A stretch of 64,000 nucleotides of DNA, from positions 62,001-126,000 of the forward strand of contig JADBEO010000004.1 in the NCBI GenBank assembly GCA_031316315.1. Direction: 5' to 3'. Source of the stretch: Chelatococcus sambhunathii (GTDB lineage Bacteria; Pseudomonadota; Alphaproteobacteria; Rhizobiales; Methylopilaceae). The notes beneath the pieces are model-generated. The model did no database searches. It was not told where the DNA came from and saw nothing but the letters and a program-made list of their open reading frames with translations. A program made the translations under genes and the position numbers. How positions within the stretch are numbered: position 1 is the stretch's first letter; each line of letters opens with the position of its first letter. Below are positions 9,474 to 18,507 of this stretch, one piece after another.

Positions 9474-10422
9474 TGGGTCACCTTCACGACGGCGTCGGCC
9501 ACGGTGATGGGCTTCGGAATGAGCTTCAGTTCGAGGAAGGTGTCGGCGATGCGCTGCTGCGCAGCGACGGTTTCGGGGGTGATCGGCCCGACGCCGAGAC
9601 CGAGCCGGCCGATCGCGCGCTGGAGAAGCGGCGTCGGAATTCCGACGATCGGAGCGAGCTCGGTCGCCGCCGCCTGGGGATCCTTCTGGACCCAGTCTTC
9701 GACGGAACGCAGCTCCGCCAGCACGATCTTCAGGATGTCGGCGTTCTTCTCGGCGTAGTCGCGCGAGGACAGGAAGAACTGGTGATTGTTGACGATGCCC
9801 TCGCCGTCGGTGAGCACCCGGGCGCCGGCGGCCTCGCCGGCCGCGTAGAAGGGGTCCCAGATCGACCATGCGTCCACCGCGCCGCTTTGGAAGCGGCCCG
9901 GCCGTCAGCAGGAGCAAGGTAGTTGGCCGTGACGTCCGAGAAGGCCAAACCGCCCTTTTCGAGCGCCTTGACGAGCAGGTAGTGGGCGTTCGACCCCTTG
10001 GCGACGGCGACCTTCTTGCCCTTGAGCTCGGCGAGCGTCTTGATCGGGCTGTCCTTCGGCACGAGCACGGCTTCGGCCTTCGGGGAGGGCGGATCGTTGG
10101 CCACATAGACGAGGCGGTCGCTCGCCGCCTGCGCGAAGATCGGCGGCGCCTCGCCGGTCGTGCCGAAGTCGATCGCTCCGGCGTTCACGGCCTCGAGCAA
10201 TGGCGGCCCGAACTGGAACTCGGCCCACTTCACGTCGACGCCGAGCGGCTTGAGCTTCTCCTCGAGGGAGCCCTTGCCCTTCAGCAGGATGAGGGTGCCG
10301 TACTTCTGGTAGCCGATGCGGATGGTGCGCTCGGCGGCGCAAGCGGGCTGCACGGCGAGGCCGACCGTGAGCATGGCTCCGGCGGCGAGCGCGATGCGGC
10401 GGGTGAACAGGGCGGAGAACAT
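9470..10422 (-). pseudogene. ssuA: Aliphatic sulfonate-binding protein, frameshifted
   Basis: The reading frame is split. From ATG 10422 it encodes a signal peptide (MFSALFTRRIALAAGAMLTVGLA) and a typical SsuA N-terminal lobe ([36 protein letters not shown]) as far as [10 protein letters not shown]. The expected continuation, [15 protein letters not shown] to KVTQ, lies in another frame. Restoring one base near 9893-9897 would give a normal 317-residue protein. The break falls in a perfect 7-bp hairpin with a 3-nt loop (9881-9897), so a sequencing error or a real slip are both possible. If real, periplasmic sulfonate capture is lost while the rest of the operon is intact. Confidence 0.85.
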
Positions 10423-10447
10423 CTTAAGAGTCCGTCTTGGGGTGAGT

Positions 10448-11002
10448 TCACGCCGCCGCGGCGGCGGGAACGGAAAGGGCGCCCGCCGCTTCGCGGACGA
10501 GCTGTTCGATGCGGGCGCGGACCTGATCGTCGGAGACCTGCCCATCCGGGCCGATCGTCTTGTCGAGCGCGAAGACGGCGGTGGGCAGCGTGTGGGCGTC
10601 GAAGGAGCCGAACAGCGGTCGCATCTGGTGCTCGACAGCGAGCGCATGACGCTCGCTGCCGCCGGTGGCGAGCAGCGCGACTGGCACGCCGGCCAGAGCC
10701 CGGTATTCCACCAGGTCGATCAGATGCTTGAAGAAGCCGCTGTAAGAACCTTTGTAGATTGGCGAACCGGCGACGACGATGTCCGCCTGCTCGATCGAGG
10801 CGAGCGCCTGCTCGACTTGCTGCGACGTCGATGGGCGCGCGAATGTCTGGCCGAGGCCGGGCGCGATCTCCGCGACGTCGACGAAGGTCAGGTTCCCGCC
10901 GATGCGCGCGTGGATCTGGCGCGCGACTTCGGACACCAGAAGCTTGGTGCGCGAGGGACGAGACAGGCTTCCCGAGACGGCGACGATGCGACGGGCGGTC
11001 AT
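10448..11002 (-). CDS. ssuE: NAD(P)H-dependent FMN reductase of the ssu operon
   Basis: The 184-residue protein has the flavodoxin-like FMN reductase fold: N-terminal phosphate-binding loop [12 protein letters not shown], central [22 protein letters not shown], and [13 protein letters not shown]. It resembles the SsuE/MsuE family, which supplies FMNH2 to the two-component monooxygenase SsuD. ATG 11002 overlaps the ssuB stop as ATGA, and the ssuA start lies 25 bp downstream, placing it in mid-operon. Whether it prefers NADH or NADPH cannot be read from sequence. Confidence 0.88.
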   Translation of the reverse strand: MTARRIVAVSGSLSRPSRTKLLVSEVARQIHARIGGNLTFVDVAEIAPGLGQTFARPSTSQQVEQALASIEQADIVVAGSPIYKGSYSGFFKHLIDLVEYRALAGVPVALLATGGSERHALAVEHQMRPLFGSFDAHTLPTAVFALDKTIGPDGQVSDDQVRARIEQLVREAAGALSVPAAAAA

Positions 11003-11895
11003 GCGTAGGCCTTTTCGTACTCGACGGGTTCCGGCTCGAAACCCGGGCGGTCGTCGGACGGTCGGCCGCCCGATGAGAACAGGTGATCGAGGATCCGCCC
11101 CTCGAGGGCGCCGATCTCGGCCGAACCGCGGCGGCGCGGGCGGGGCAGGTCGACGTCGATGTCCAGAGCGATCCGCCCGTCCTCGATCAGCACCACGCGG
11201 TCGGCTAGCGCGAGCGCTTCGGCGACGTCGTGGGTGACGAGCACGGCGGTGAACCTCTGCTCGAGCCAGACGCGCTCGATCAGCGACTGCATCTCGATGC
11301 GGGTCAGCGCGTCGAGAGCGCCGAGCGGCTCGTCGAGCGCCAACAGCTTCGGACGGCTGACGAGGGCGCGCGCCAGCGCCACGCGCTGCTTCTGTCCGCC
11401 CGAGAGCACTGAAGGCCATTCGCCGGCGCGGTCGGCAAGGCCGACTTCACCCAGTGCGTCCAGCGCCTGCGCCTTGGACGCGGCCTTCGGCAGGCCCTCG
11501 GAAAGGCCGACGCGCACGTTGTCGACCACGCGCTGCCACGGAAGCAGCCGCGGCTCCTGGAACATGATGCGGCCGACGCCGCGCTGGCCGTCGCCGACCA
11601 TGACCGCGCCCGACGTCGGCTGCTCGAGCCCGACGAGCGTGCGCAGCAGCGTGCTCTTGCCGCAGCCGCTTCGACCGACGATCGCAAGGAACTGGCCCGC
11701 CGGGACGGTGAGGTCTAGCGCGGTCAGCACCTCCTTGGTTCCGAAGGACTTGGACAGGCCGCGGACCGAGATCGGCGCGCCGGCGCCGGCCTTCGCCGGC
11801 GACTTCGAGGCAGGTTTCGCGGGCGGTCCGCGATCGGCCGGCGCGAAGGCGAAGGTGGCGCGGGCGCGGCCGGAAAGGGTTGCGGCGGTCATCAT
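10999..11895 (-). CDS. ssuB: Aliphatic sulfonate ABC transporter ATPase
   Basis: The protein has 298 residues. Walker [10 protein letters not shown] lies at about 74-82, the Q-loop at [10 protein letters not shown], the signature LSGGQ at 164-168, Walker B LLALDEP at 184-190 and the H-loop VTHD further on: all the parts of an active ABC ATPase of the nitrate/sulfonate/taurine group. It powers uptake of organosulfonates through SsuC at the inner membrane. A low-complexity Ala/Pro/Lys leader of about 40 residues precedes the domain. It sits between ssuC and ssuE, with an ATGA overlap with ssuE. Confidence 0.93.
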   Translation of the reverse strand: MMTAATLSGRARATFAFAPADRGPPAKPASKSPAKAGAGAPISVRGLSKSFGTKEVLTALDLTVPAGQFLAIVGRSGCGKSTLLRTLVGLEQPTSGAVMVGDGQRGVGRIMFQEPRLLPWQRVVDNVRVGLSEGLPKAASKAQALDALGEVGLADRAGEWPSVLSGGQKQRVALARALVSRPKLLALDEPLGALDALTRIEMQSLIERVWLEQRFTAVLVTHDVAEALALADRVVLIEDGRIALDIDVDLPRPRRRGSAEIGALEGRILDHLFSSGGRPSDDRPGFEPEPVEYEKAYA

Positions 11896-11922
11896 CTGCC
11901 TTGCGGGTTGCGGAGCAGGGTC

Positions 11923-12690
11923 TCAGACGTGGAGGTAGGCCGGGTGCCAGGACAGCGTCGCGCGCTCGAGCCATTTGGCGATCGAGTCCGCGAGCTTGCC
12001 GAGCAGCGCGTAGATCAGGATCGACAGCACGACGACGTCGACCAGCATGAACTCGCGGGCGTTCATCGCCATGTAGCCGAGGCCGGACGAGGCCGAGATC
12101 GTCTCGGCGACGATCAGCGTCAGCCACATGATGCCGAGCGCGTAGCGCAGCCCGACGAAGATCGAGGGCAGGGCGCCCGGCAGCACGACGCGGCTGAACA
12201 GCGCCCAGGACGACATGCCGTAGGCCCGCCCCATCTCGACGAGCTGGGCGTCGACGGTGCGGATGCCGTGCAGCGTGTTGAGGTAGATCGGGAAGAACAC
12301 GCCGAGCGCGACCAGGAAGATCTTGGCCGTCTCGTCGATGCCGAACCACAGGATGACCAGCGGGATCATCGCGAGGTGCGGGATCGTGCGGATCATCTGC
12401 AGCGTCGGGTCGGTGAGCCGCTCGGACAGCCGCGACAGGCCGTTGGTCAGGCCGAGCGCGAAGCCGATGCCGCCGCCGATCACCAGGCCGACCGCGGCCC
12501 GCCACGCGGAGATGCCGATGTTGGTCCAGAGTTCGCCTGACAGCGCCAGTCGCCAGCCCGCCGCGACGATGGCGCTCGGCGCCGGAAGGACCTCCGTCGC
12601 GATCATGCCGGCGCTCGCCAGCGCCTGCCAGACGAGGATCAGTCCGACGGGGATGACGAAGGCGAGCAGCGATTTGGCGTCGAATCTCAT
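11923..12690 (-). CDS. ssuC: Aliphatic sulfonate ABC transporter permease
   Basis: The 255-residue inner-membrane protein has about six hydrophobic helices. The BPD_transp_1 EAA loop is visible as EMGRAYGMSSWALFSRVVLPGALPSIFVGLR, which contacts SsuB, and AETISASSGLGYM is characteristic of SsuC/TauC-type permeases. It is the first gene of the minus-strand sulfonate operon, followed 27 bp later by ssuB. An AT-rich promoter-like region precedes it. Substrate specificity for alkanesulfonates is inferred from the associated ssuD. Confidence 0.93.
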   Translation of the reverse strand: MRFDAKSLLAFVIPVGLILVWQALASAGMIATEVLPAPSAIVAAGWRLALSGELWTNIGISAWRAAVGLVIGGGIGFALGLTNGLSRLSERLTDPTLQMIRTIPHLAMIPLVILWFGIDETAKIFLVALGVFFPIYLNTLHGIRTVDAQLVEMGRAYGMSSWALFSRVVLPGALPSIFVGLRYALGIMWLTLIVAETISASSGLGYMAMNAREFMLVDVVVLSILIYALLGKLADSIAKWLERATLSWHPAYLHV

Positions 12691-12750
12691 TCGGCTTCCG
12701 TGCGTTGCGCGGCGTCGGCGCGGCGTTTTCCATGCCCCAGAACTCTACCA

Positions 12751-12778
12751 ATTCCACATACTCTATAAATCGAGTCAA
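12751..12778 (-). promoter_or_regulatory. Candidate promoter of the ssu operon
   Basis: Reading the minus strand, TTGACT (12778-12773) and TGGAAT (12756-12751) are separated by 16 bp, about 60 bp before the ssuC start. The segment is unusually AT-rich for this genome. The -35 match is good, the -10 match weak. Sulfur-starvation control, as in other ssu operons, is likely from knowledge of the pathway but no known operator was identified. Confidence 0.35.
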
Positions 12779-12908
12779 CATTAATTCCAGCGTTGCGTTC
12801 GGCTCGTCAGTCCCGCGCGCGCCGGGCCGGCGCTGGCGCCGGCGCCGCGAATCCGCCAAGGAGATGAGGCTTGTGGCGCGGCTCCAGGGATGAAGCGAAG
12901 GACGCTTG

Positions 12909-14189
12909 ATGAGCGAGATGTCGCAGGTGGACCGCGGCGGCGCGTCGATCGGCCTGAAGAGAATCGCGAGCGGCGTGCTGGGCTACGCCTCGGGCCTGCC
13001 GTTCCTGCTGGTGCTCGGCACCTTCGCCTTCTGGCTGCGCGAGGCCGGCGTCAGCCTCGCCGTCATCGGGCTCCTGTCCTGGGCGAGCATCGCCTACAGC
13101 CTCAAGTTCCTGATCGCGCCCTTCATGGACGCCTATTCGCTCGGGCCGCTCGGGCGGATGCTGGGGCGACGCCGCGCCTGGATCTTCCTGATGCAGTCGG
13201 GCGTCGCGGTCGGGCTCGCGCTCATGGCGTTCGGCGACCCCGCGACGAGCCTGCCGCTCATCGCGGCCGCCTGCTTCGTCACGGCCGCCTGCGCCGCCTC
13301 GCAAGACGCCGCGATCGACGGCTGGCGCGTCGAGGTGGCGAGGGCGGAAGAGCAAGGGTTGCTGGTAGCCGCATACCAGCTCGGCTATCGGCTGGCGCTG
13401 CTGACGGCGGGCGCCGGGGCGCTCTATCTCGCGGAAGGGTTCGGCTGGAAAGGCGCCTATGCGGCGATGGCCAGCATCATGGTCAGCGTCGCCATCCTGA
13501 CCATCGTGTTCATCCCCAAAACCCCGCGCGACGACGAGCCCCACGAGACGAAAACCGCCGCCGACGCGCTACGCGATCCGGTGAAGGACCTGATCGCGCT
13601 CGTCGCCACGACGCCGCTCGCGGCGCTCCTGATGATCGGCCTCTACCGCGCGCCGGACCAGCTCGCCAACGTCATGTCGGCGCCGCTCTACACCGACCTC
13701 GGCTTCACCAAGCCCGAGATCGCGAACGTCACAAAGGTCTTCGGCGTGATCCTCAGCATCGCCGGCGCCTTCCTCGGCGGCTTCATGCTGACGCGGATGT
13801 CGCTGAAGACAGTGCTCGTGATCGGCATCATCGCCTCCTCGGCGACGAACCTGCTCTACGGCGCGCTGGCGACCGCGGGAAAGAGCCTGCCCTGGCTGAC
13901 GGCGACGATCGGCTTCGACAACGTCGCCTCGGCGGTCGCCGGAACGGCGCTGATCGCCTTCATGTCGAAGCTCGCCGCCTCGGAATTCTCCGCGACGCGC
14001 TACGCCGTCTTGAGCTCGATCTACGCGCTGCCGGGCCACCTGCTGGCCGGCGGGTCAGGCTTCCTCGCGCAGGCGATCGGCTACGTGCCCTATTTCGCGC
14101 TGACGTTCCTGTCCGGCCTGCCGGCGCTGGTGCTGTGCCTGATGCTGAAGGACGAGAAACCGGACGCGCGCGCGAAATCTGCAGAATGA
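12909..14189 (+). CDS. AmpG-family MFS permease
   Basis: The protein has 426 residues and about 12 membrane helices. The N-terminal half matches the AmpG family closely: GYASGLPFLLVLGTFAFWL, KFLIAPFMDAY, the GRRRAWIFL loop and AASQDAAIDGWRVE. AmpG proteins import muropeptides (GlcNAc-anhydroMurNAc peptides) for cell-wall recycling and, in some species, beta-lactamase induction. ATG 12909 follows AAGGA by a suitable distance; a TTG at 12906 is also in frame. It is transcribed away from ssuC, and the 218-bp gap must hold both promoters. No recycling enzymes are adjacent, so the substrate is family-based. Confidence 0.85.
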   Translation: MSEMSQVDRGGASIGLKRIASGVLGYASGLPFLLVLGTFAFWLREAGVSLAVIGLLSWASIAYSLKFLIAPFMDAYSLGPLGRMLGRRRAWIFLMQSGVAVGLALMAFGDPATSLPLIAAACFVTAACAASQDAAIDGWRVEVARAEEQGLLVAAYQLGYRLALLTAGAGALYLAEGFGWKGAYAAMASIMVSVAILTIVFIPKTPRDDEPHETKTAADALRDPVKDLIALVATTPLAALLMIGLYRAPDQLANVMSAPLYTDLGFTKPEIANVTKVFGVILSIAGAFLGGFMLTRMSLKTVLVIGIIASSATNLLYGALATAGKSLPWLTATIGFDNVASAVAGTALIAFMSKLAASEFSATRYAVLSSIYALPGHLLAGGSGFLAQAIGYVPYFALTFLSGLPALVLCLMLKDEKPDARAKSAE

Positions 14190-14191
14190 AG

Positions 14192-14275
14192 CTCGTCATG
14201 CCCGGGCTTGACCCGGGCATCCATCATGCCGGGCGCGTCCGCGCCCGATGTTTCGCCGGTCGAGCCCGGCGATGA
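14192..14275. repeat. Mosaic palindromic intergenic repeat, copy 1
   Basis: The element opens with CGTCATGCCCGGG and closes with ATGACG. The first hairpin has 9-bp arms (14196-14204 / 14210-14218), followed by CATCCAT and a second Cys-free GC-rich hairpin around GCCGGTCGAGCCCGGC. It fills the gap between the permease stop and the gamma-glutamyltransferase stop, and may double as a bidirectional terminator. Other copies are at 15922, 18388, 19565, 43501 and 52340. Confidence 0.75.
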
Positions 14276-14303
14276 CGGCTGAGTGTGATCGAACGCTTGC
14301 CGC

Positions 14304-15890
14304 TCAGAACCCCAGCGCCATGCCGTCCTTGCGGGGGTCGGAGCCGCCGCGCAGAAGGCCCTTGTCGCGGTCGATCCAAATCGCCTGCGCGCCGCCGATC
14401 GGGCTGGCGGCGACCTGAACCCGGTGGCCCAGGGCGGAGAGGCGATCCATTGTCTCGGCGTCGACCGTCGGCTCGACGTCGAGGACGCCGTCGAAGGCGA
14501 AGCTGCGGGGCGCGTCGATCGCTTCCTGCAGGTCCATGCCGCGGTCGAAGACGCCCGACAGGAAGGCGGCCTGGCCGGCGGCCTGGTAGTGGCCGCCCAT
14601 CACGCCGAAGGGCATCACCGTCTCGCCGTCCTTGCGGACCATCGCCGGGATGATGGTGTGCATCGGACGCTTGCGCGGGCCGATCGCATTGGGATGGCCG
14701 TCGATCAGGCGGAAGGAGAAGCCGCGGCTGTGCAGCAGCACGCCAGACGTCGGCTCAAACCGTCCCGAGCCGAAGCCGTGGAACAGCGAGTTGATGAAGG
14801 ACACGGCGTTTCCGTCTCGGTCCACCACGCAGAGATAGACCGTGTCGGCGTGCTCGGGCTCGGTCCAGAGCGCCGGGCGTCCCGCCCGGTCCAGCGATAC
14901 GCGCCGACGCAGCGCCTCGGTCGTCGCTTCGGCGAGCAGCGTCTCGACCGGATGCGGCAGATGGGCGGGGTCGCCGATCAGCGCGTCGCGGTGATGGTAA
15001 GCGAGTTTGGTCGCCTCGGCGTGGATGTGGATCCGGTCCGCGAGCGACAGGCCCTCCGATAGATCGAAGCCCGACAGCATGTTGAGGATCATCAGCGCCG
15101 CGACGCCCTGTCCGTTGGGCGGACACTCGTAGACGTCGTAGCCGCGGAAGTCGGTCGAGATCGGCTCGACATAGGCGCCGCTGTGCTCGCCGTCGGCGAA
15201 GTCCTCGACCGTGTGGAGGCCGCCGAGCTCCTGCAGCCGCGCGACGATCGCCTCGGCCACGGGGCCCTGGTAGAAGGCTGCCGCGCCGCCGCTGGCGATG
15301 GCGCGGAGCGTCCGGCCGAGCGCCGGCTGGGCGTGGCGGTCGCCTTCGACAGGCGCGTGGCCGCCGGGCAGGAACAGCGATCTGGCGTGCTCGTCGCCCG
15401 CCAGCAGCTCGACCGCGCCCGCCCAGTCATACGCGACGCGCTGGGTGACCGGATAGCCGTTTTCGGCGTAGCCGATGGCGTCCCTGAACAGCCTTTCGAG
15501 CGGTAGGGAGCCGTGGTCGGCGTGGAGCCGCGTCCAGGCGGAGATCGCGCCGGGCACCGTCACGGCGTGCGGGCTCGGCTGGGCGATTTCGGTCAGCCCG
15601 CGGGTCGTCAGTACGTCGACGGAAGCGCCGGCGGGGGCCCTGCCGCTGCCGTTCAGCGCGATCACCTCACCGCCGGCCGGCGCATAGAGCACGAAGCAGT
15701 CGCCCCCGATCCCCGTCATCTGGGGCTCGACCACGCACTGGGTCGCGACCGCCGCGAGCGCCGCGTCGACGGCGTTGCCGCCCTCGCGCAGCACGGCCAG
15801 GCCGGCAGCGGTCGAAAGCGGATGCGAGGTCGCGACCATCGCCTCGGAAGCGAAAGCCTGGCTGCGACCCGGGCGGAACAGATCTCTCAT
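14304..15890 (-). CDS. Gamma-glutamyltransferase-family hydrolase (HpxW/YwrD-like)
   Basis: The 528-residue Ntn-hydrolase normally cleaves itself before a catalytic Thr, here in HADTVYLCVVD at about residue 345. In canonical Ggt this reads TTH; the DTV-Y form, SLFHGFGSG and the tail NAIGPRKRPMHTIIP resemble the HpxW (oxamate amidohydrolase)/YwrD branch. No signal peptide is visible, so it is probably cytoplasmic, unlike classical periplasmic Ggt. The N-terminus MVATSHPLSTAAGLAVLREGGNAVDAALA is typical of the whole family. The natural substrate is uncertain. The gene is flanked on both sides by palindromic repeats, so it is probably monocistronic. Confidence 0.88.
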   Translation of the reverse strand: MRDLFRPGRSQAFASEAMVATSHPLSTAAGLAVLREGGNAVDAALAAVATQCVVEPQMTGIGGDCFVLYAPAGGEVIALNGSGRAPAGASVDVLTTRGLTEIAQPSPHAVTVPGAISAWTRLHADHGSLPLERLFRDAIGYAENGYPVTQRVAYDWAGAVELLAGDEHARSLFLPGGHAPVEGDRHAQPALGRTLRAIASGGAAAFYQGPVAEAIVARLQELGGLHTVEDFADGEHSGAYVEPISTDFRGYDVYECPPNGQGVAALMILNMLSGFDLSEGLSLADRIHIHAEATKLAYHHRDALIGDPAHLPHPVETLLAEATTEALRRRVSLDRAGRPALWTEPEHADTVYLCVVDRDGNAVSFINSLFHGFGSGRFEPTSGVLLHSRGFSFRLIDGHPNAIGPRKRPMHTIIPAMVRKDGETVMPFGVMGGHYQAAGQAAFLSGVFDRGMDLQEAIDAPRSFAFDGVLDVEPTVDAETMDRLSALGHRVQVAASPIGGAQAIWIDRDKGLLRGGSDPRKDGMALGF

Positions 15891-15921
15891 GGCGTCTCGC
15901 TCATTGGCGTCAGAAACACTT

Positions 15922-16036
15922 CGTCATGCCCGGATGTGATCCGGGCATCCATTGCAGGGAACTCGGATGTTCCGAGTTCCCCATTAAGATCGCGCGTCCG
16001 CGCCCGACGGAACCTCGGGTCAGGCCCGAGGATGAC
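15922..16036. repeat. Mosaic palindromic intergenic repeat, copy 2
   Basis: The element opens CGTCATGCCCGGATGTGATCC and closes GATGAC. It contains three hairpins: the first GCCCGGAT/ATCCGGGC pair, a perfect 10-bp hairpin at 15958-15967 / 15971-15980 with a 3-nt loop that the other copies lack, and CCTCGGG/CCCGAGG at 16013-16019 / 16025-16031. It fills most of the 215-bp gap between the DUF423 gene and the gamma-glutamyltransferase gene. Confidence 0.72.
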
Positions 16037-16105
16037 AGGCCGGTCTTCATCTAGGCTGCGGCCGGGCGGAAGCAGGCCCCGCCATTTGGCCCATGAACCA
16101 ACGTC

Positions 16106-16522
16106 TCAGGGCGCCGTCTCCCGCTCCGCGTCTTTCCGCCTCACGCGCGGCGTCCGGTCGACGCCGCCGAGCGCGGCGCCGAAGGCGAGGCCGAGCCAGC
16201 CGAGGATGATCAGCGAGCCGCCGATCGGCGCCGCGACCGGAAGCGGGCTCGCGCCCGCCTTCACGCGGACCACGAGGTCGCCGCAAAACAGCACGACGCC
16301 GGCCGCCATGATCCACATCGGCCAGTGCATGATCGGGCCGAGCCTGAAGGCGCGCGTCGTTCCGACGGCCCCGAAGAGGGCCGCGCCGTGCAGCATCAGG
16401 AACAGCGCGGCGGTCTGCAGCCGCGGGTCATTGGCCACATGGGCCGCGGCGGCGGCGGTCGCGACGCCGAGGGCGCCGAAGAGCCCGGCGAGGAAAAGCA
16501 GCAGGGCGGCCGAACGGGACAT
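16106..16522 (-). CDS. DUF423 family membrane protein
   Basis: The product has 138 residues and four hydrophobic segments (LLLFLAGLFGALGVATAAAAAH; TAALFLMLHGAALFGAV; MWIMAAGVVLFCGDLVV; IGGSLIILGWLGLAFGAAL). The pattern GALGV...AAHV...LQTAALFLMLHGAAL...P.GG is that of DUF423, a small inner-membrane family without known biochemical function. It starts 13 bp after the aminopeptidase P stop on the same strand, so the two are probably co-transcribed. A charged cytoplasmic tail (RRKDAERETAP) follows the last helix. Confidence 0.85.
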   Translation of the reverse strand: MSRSAALLLFLAGLFGALGVATAAAAAHVANDPRLQTAALFLMLHGAALFGAVGTTRAFRLGPIMHWPMWIMAAGVVLFCGDLVVRVKAGASPLPVAAPIGGSLIILGWLGLAFGAALGGVDRTPRVRRKDAERETAP

Positions 16523-16535
16523 TGTTTTCCTCGGA

Positions 16536-18356
16536 TCAGAGCGGCGCGCAGGCGCGCGCGAGCCAGTCTCTCGTCGCGTCGTCGACCAGCGGGCCGACCT
16601 CCTCCAGCACGCGGGCGTGGTAGGCGTCGAGCCAGGACCGTTCCTCGGCCGTCAACAGCGCCGCCTCGATCCCGCGCCGGTCGATCGGAGCGAGCGTGAT
16701 GGTCTCGAAGCCGCGCATCTCGCGCTCGGCGCCGGGGATCTCTCGCGGTCCGACCACGATCAGGTTCTCGGTGCGGATGCCGTAATGGCCCTCGCGGTAA
16801 TAGCCGGGCTCGTTGGAGAGGATCATGCCGGGCTCGAGCGTCGTGGTCCCGAGCTTGGAGATGCGCTGCGGGCCCTCGTGGACCGACAGGTAAGACCCGA
16901 CGCCGTGGCCGGTCCCGTGGTCGAAATCGGTCCCGACGTCCCACAGGAATTTTCGCGCGAAGGCGTCGAGCTGGGCGCCGCTCACCCCCTTGGGGAAGAC
17001 AGCGGTCGCGATCGCGATGTGGCCCTTCAGGACGCGCGTAAAACGGTCGCGCATCTGCGGGCTCGCCTCGCCGATCACGACTGTGCGGGTCACGTCCGTC
17101 GTGCCGTCCTCGTACTGCGCGCCCGAGTCGATCAGGAAGAAGCCGGGCGTCAGCTTGCGGTTGGTCGCGCGGGTGACGCGGTAGTGGGGCAGGGCGGCGT
17201 TCGGGCCGGCGGCGGAGATCGTGTCGAAGGAGACGTCCTTCAGCCGTCCGGTCTCGCGGCGGAAGGTCTCGAGCGCCTCCGCGGCGCCGATCTCGTCGAG
17301 CTCGCCCTTCGGGGCCTCGGCGTCCAGCCAGCACAGGAATCGCGCCAGCGCTGCGGCGTCGCGAAGATGCGCGACGCGCGCCCCGTTGAGCTCGCAAGGA
17401 TTCTTCACCGCCTTGAGCTTCGCGATCGGGTCCGGCCCGCGCTGGATCTTTGCGCCGGCGGCCTCCAGCGCCCGCGCGAAGGCGACCGCCGAAGCCGAGG
17501 CGTCGAGCCGCACGGTGGCACCCTCGACGCCGAGCGTGCCGAGCGCGGTCTCGAGATCGCGCGGTTCGGCGAGTTCGGTGGCCTCGGCGAGCGCGTCTCG
17601 CACCGCGTTGGAGAGCTTGCGGCCGTCGATGAAGACCGTCGGGCGGCCTTTCGCCGGCACGATGGCGAAGCCGAGCGGCAGGGGCGTGTGCTTCACGTCG
17701 CCGCCGCGGATGTTGAAGGTCCAGGCGAGGCAATGCGCGTCGGTGACGAGCAGCGCGTCGGCCTTGGCCTTGGCGAGCTCGGCCTGCACGCGGGCGAGCT
17801 TCGCCGCGGCGGCTTCGCCGGCGTATTTCTCCTCGTGCAGGACGACCGCCGCGAGCGGCGGGGCGGGGCGATCGGTCCAGAGATCGTCGACCGGGTTGCT
17901 CTCCAACGCGACCAGTTCGAGGCCCGCGAGCTTGGCCGCCTTCTCGAAGCGCTCGAAGCCCTCGAGCGTATGCAGCTTCGGGTCGTAGCCGACGCGCTGA
18001 CCCTCGCGGGCGTTCTCCCTCAGCCAGTCCGCCGGTCTCGTCTCGGCGACGTTGACGGGCGTGAACGCCGCGCCGTCGACCTGCGCCCGAACCTGCACCG
18101 TATAGCGCCCGTCGACGAAGATCGCGGCCTTGTCAGTCAGCACAATCACGAAGCCGAAGGAGCCGGTGAAGCCGGTGAGCCAGGCGAGCCGCTCGGCGTT
18201 CGGCGGCAGATATTCGTTCTGATGCTCGTCGGCGCGCGGCAGCAGGAAGCCGTCGAGGTTCTGCTCCTTCAGCGCCGCCCGGAGCGCCGCCAGCCGCGGC
18301 GCGCCCTGGCTCGGATCGGCCGCCTCGTCGAAGGACTGGAACTGGGCTTCGAACAT
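16536..18356 (-). CDS. pepP: Xaa-Pro aminopeptidase (M24B)
   Basis: The protein has 606 residues, the long three-domain form of aminopeptidase P that removes N-terminal residues before proline in the cytoplasm. Two creatinase-like N-terminal domains (about 1-300) precede a pita-bread catalytic domain. Metal ligands are visible: Asp in DSGAQYEDGTTDVTRT, His in HGTGHGVGSYL, Glu in SNEPGYY and Glu in RTENL. ATG 18356 is chosen because upstream codons lie in a repeat element (18388-18476). The DUF423 gene follows by 13 bp. Confidence 0.92.
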   Translation of the reverse strand: MFEAQFQSFDEAADPSQGAPRLAALRAALKEQNLDGFLLPRADEHQNEYLPPNAERLAWLTGFTGSFGFVIVLTDKAAIFVDGRYTVQVRAQVDGAAFTPVNVAETRPADWLRENAREGQRVGYDPKLHTLEGFERFEKAAKLAGLELVALESNPVDDLWTDRPAPPLAAVVLHEEKYAGEAAAAKLARVQAELAKAKADALLVTDAHCLAWTFNIRGGDVKHTPLPLGFAIVPAKGRPTVFIDGRKLSNAVRDALAEATELAEPRDLETALGTLGVEGATVRLDASASAVAFARALEAAGAKIQRGPDPIAKLKAVKNPCELNGARVAHLRDAAALARFLCWLDAEAPKGELDEIGAAEALETFRRETGRLKDVSFDTISAAGPNAALPHYRVTRATNRKLTPGFFLIDSGAQYEDGTTDVTRTVVIGEASPQMRDRFTRVLKGHIAIATAVFPKGVSGAQLDAFARKFLWDVGTDFDHGTGHGVGSYLSVHEGPQRISKLGTTTLEPGMILSNEPGYYREGHYGIRTENLIVVGPREIPGAEREMRGFETITLAPIDRRGIEAALLTAEERSWLDAYHARVLEEVGPLVDDATRDWLARACAPL

Positions 18357-18387
18357 CGGGACCTTCCAGCTTGGCGCGAGAAGCGCC

Positions 18388-18476
18388 TCGTCGTCCTCCG
18401 GCTCGACCGGAGGACCCACCGTCAGCGTAGAGCTCTACGATAGAGATGGATGGTCCGGTCAAGCCGGACCATGACG
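18388..18476 (-). repeat. Mosaic palindromic intergenic repeat, copy 3
   Basis: On the minus strand it reads CGTCATGGTCCGGCTTGACC, then GGACCATCCAT, a 26-bp variable middle (18420-18445), then GTGGGTCCTCCGGTCGAGCC and GGAGGACGACGA. Both outer palindromes are identical to copy 5 at 43501-43588, which lies in the opposite orientation; only the centre differs. It ends 31 bp upstream of the pepP start, so pepP transcripts may carry these hairpins in their leader. Confidence 0.85.
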
Positions 18477-18507
18477 CGCTGGATCAATGTTGCGTCGGGA
18501 TCCGCCG

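Noticed and set aside
15513-18443. A 976-codon open frame on the plus strand
   Set aside because: It is antisense to pepP, the DUF423 gene and the gamma-glutamyltransferase gene and has no motifs.
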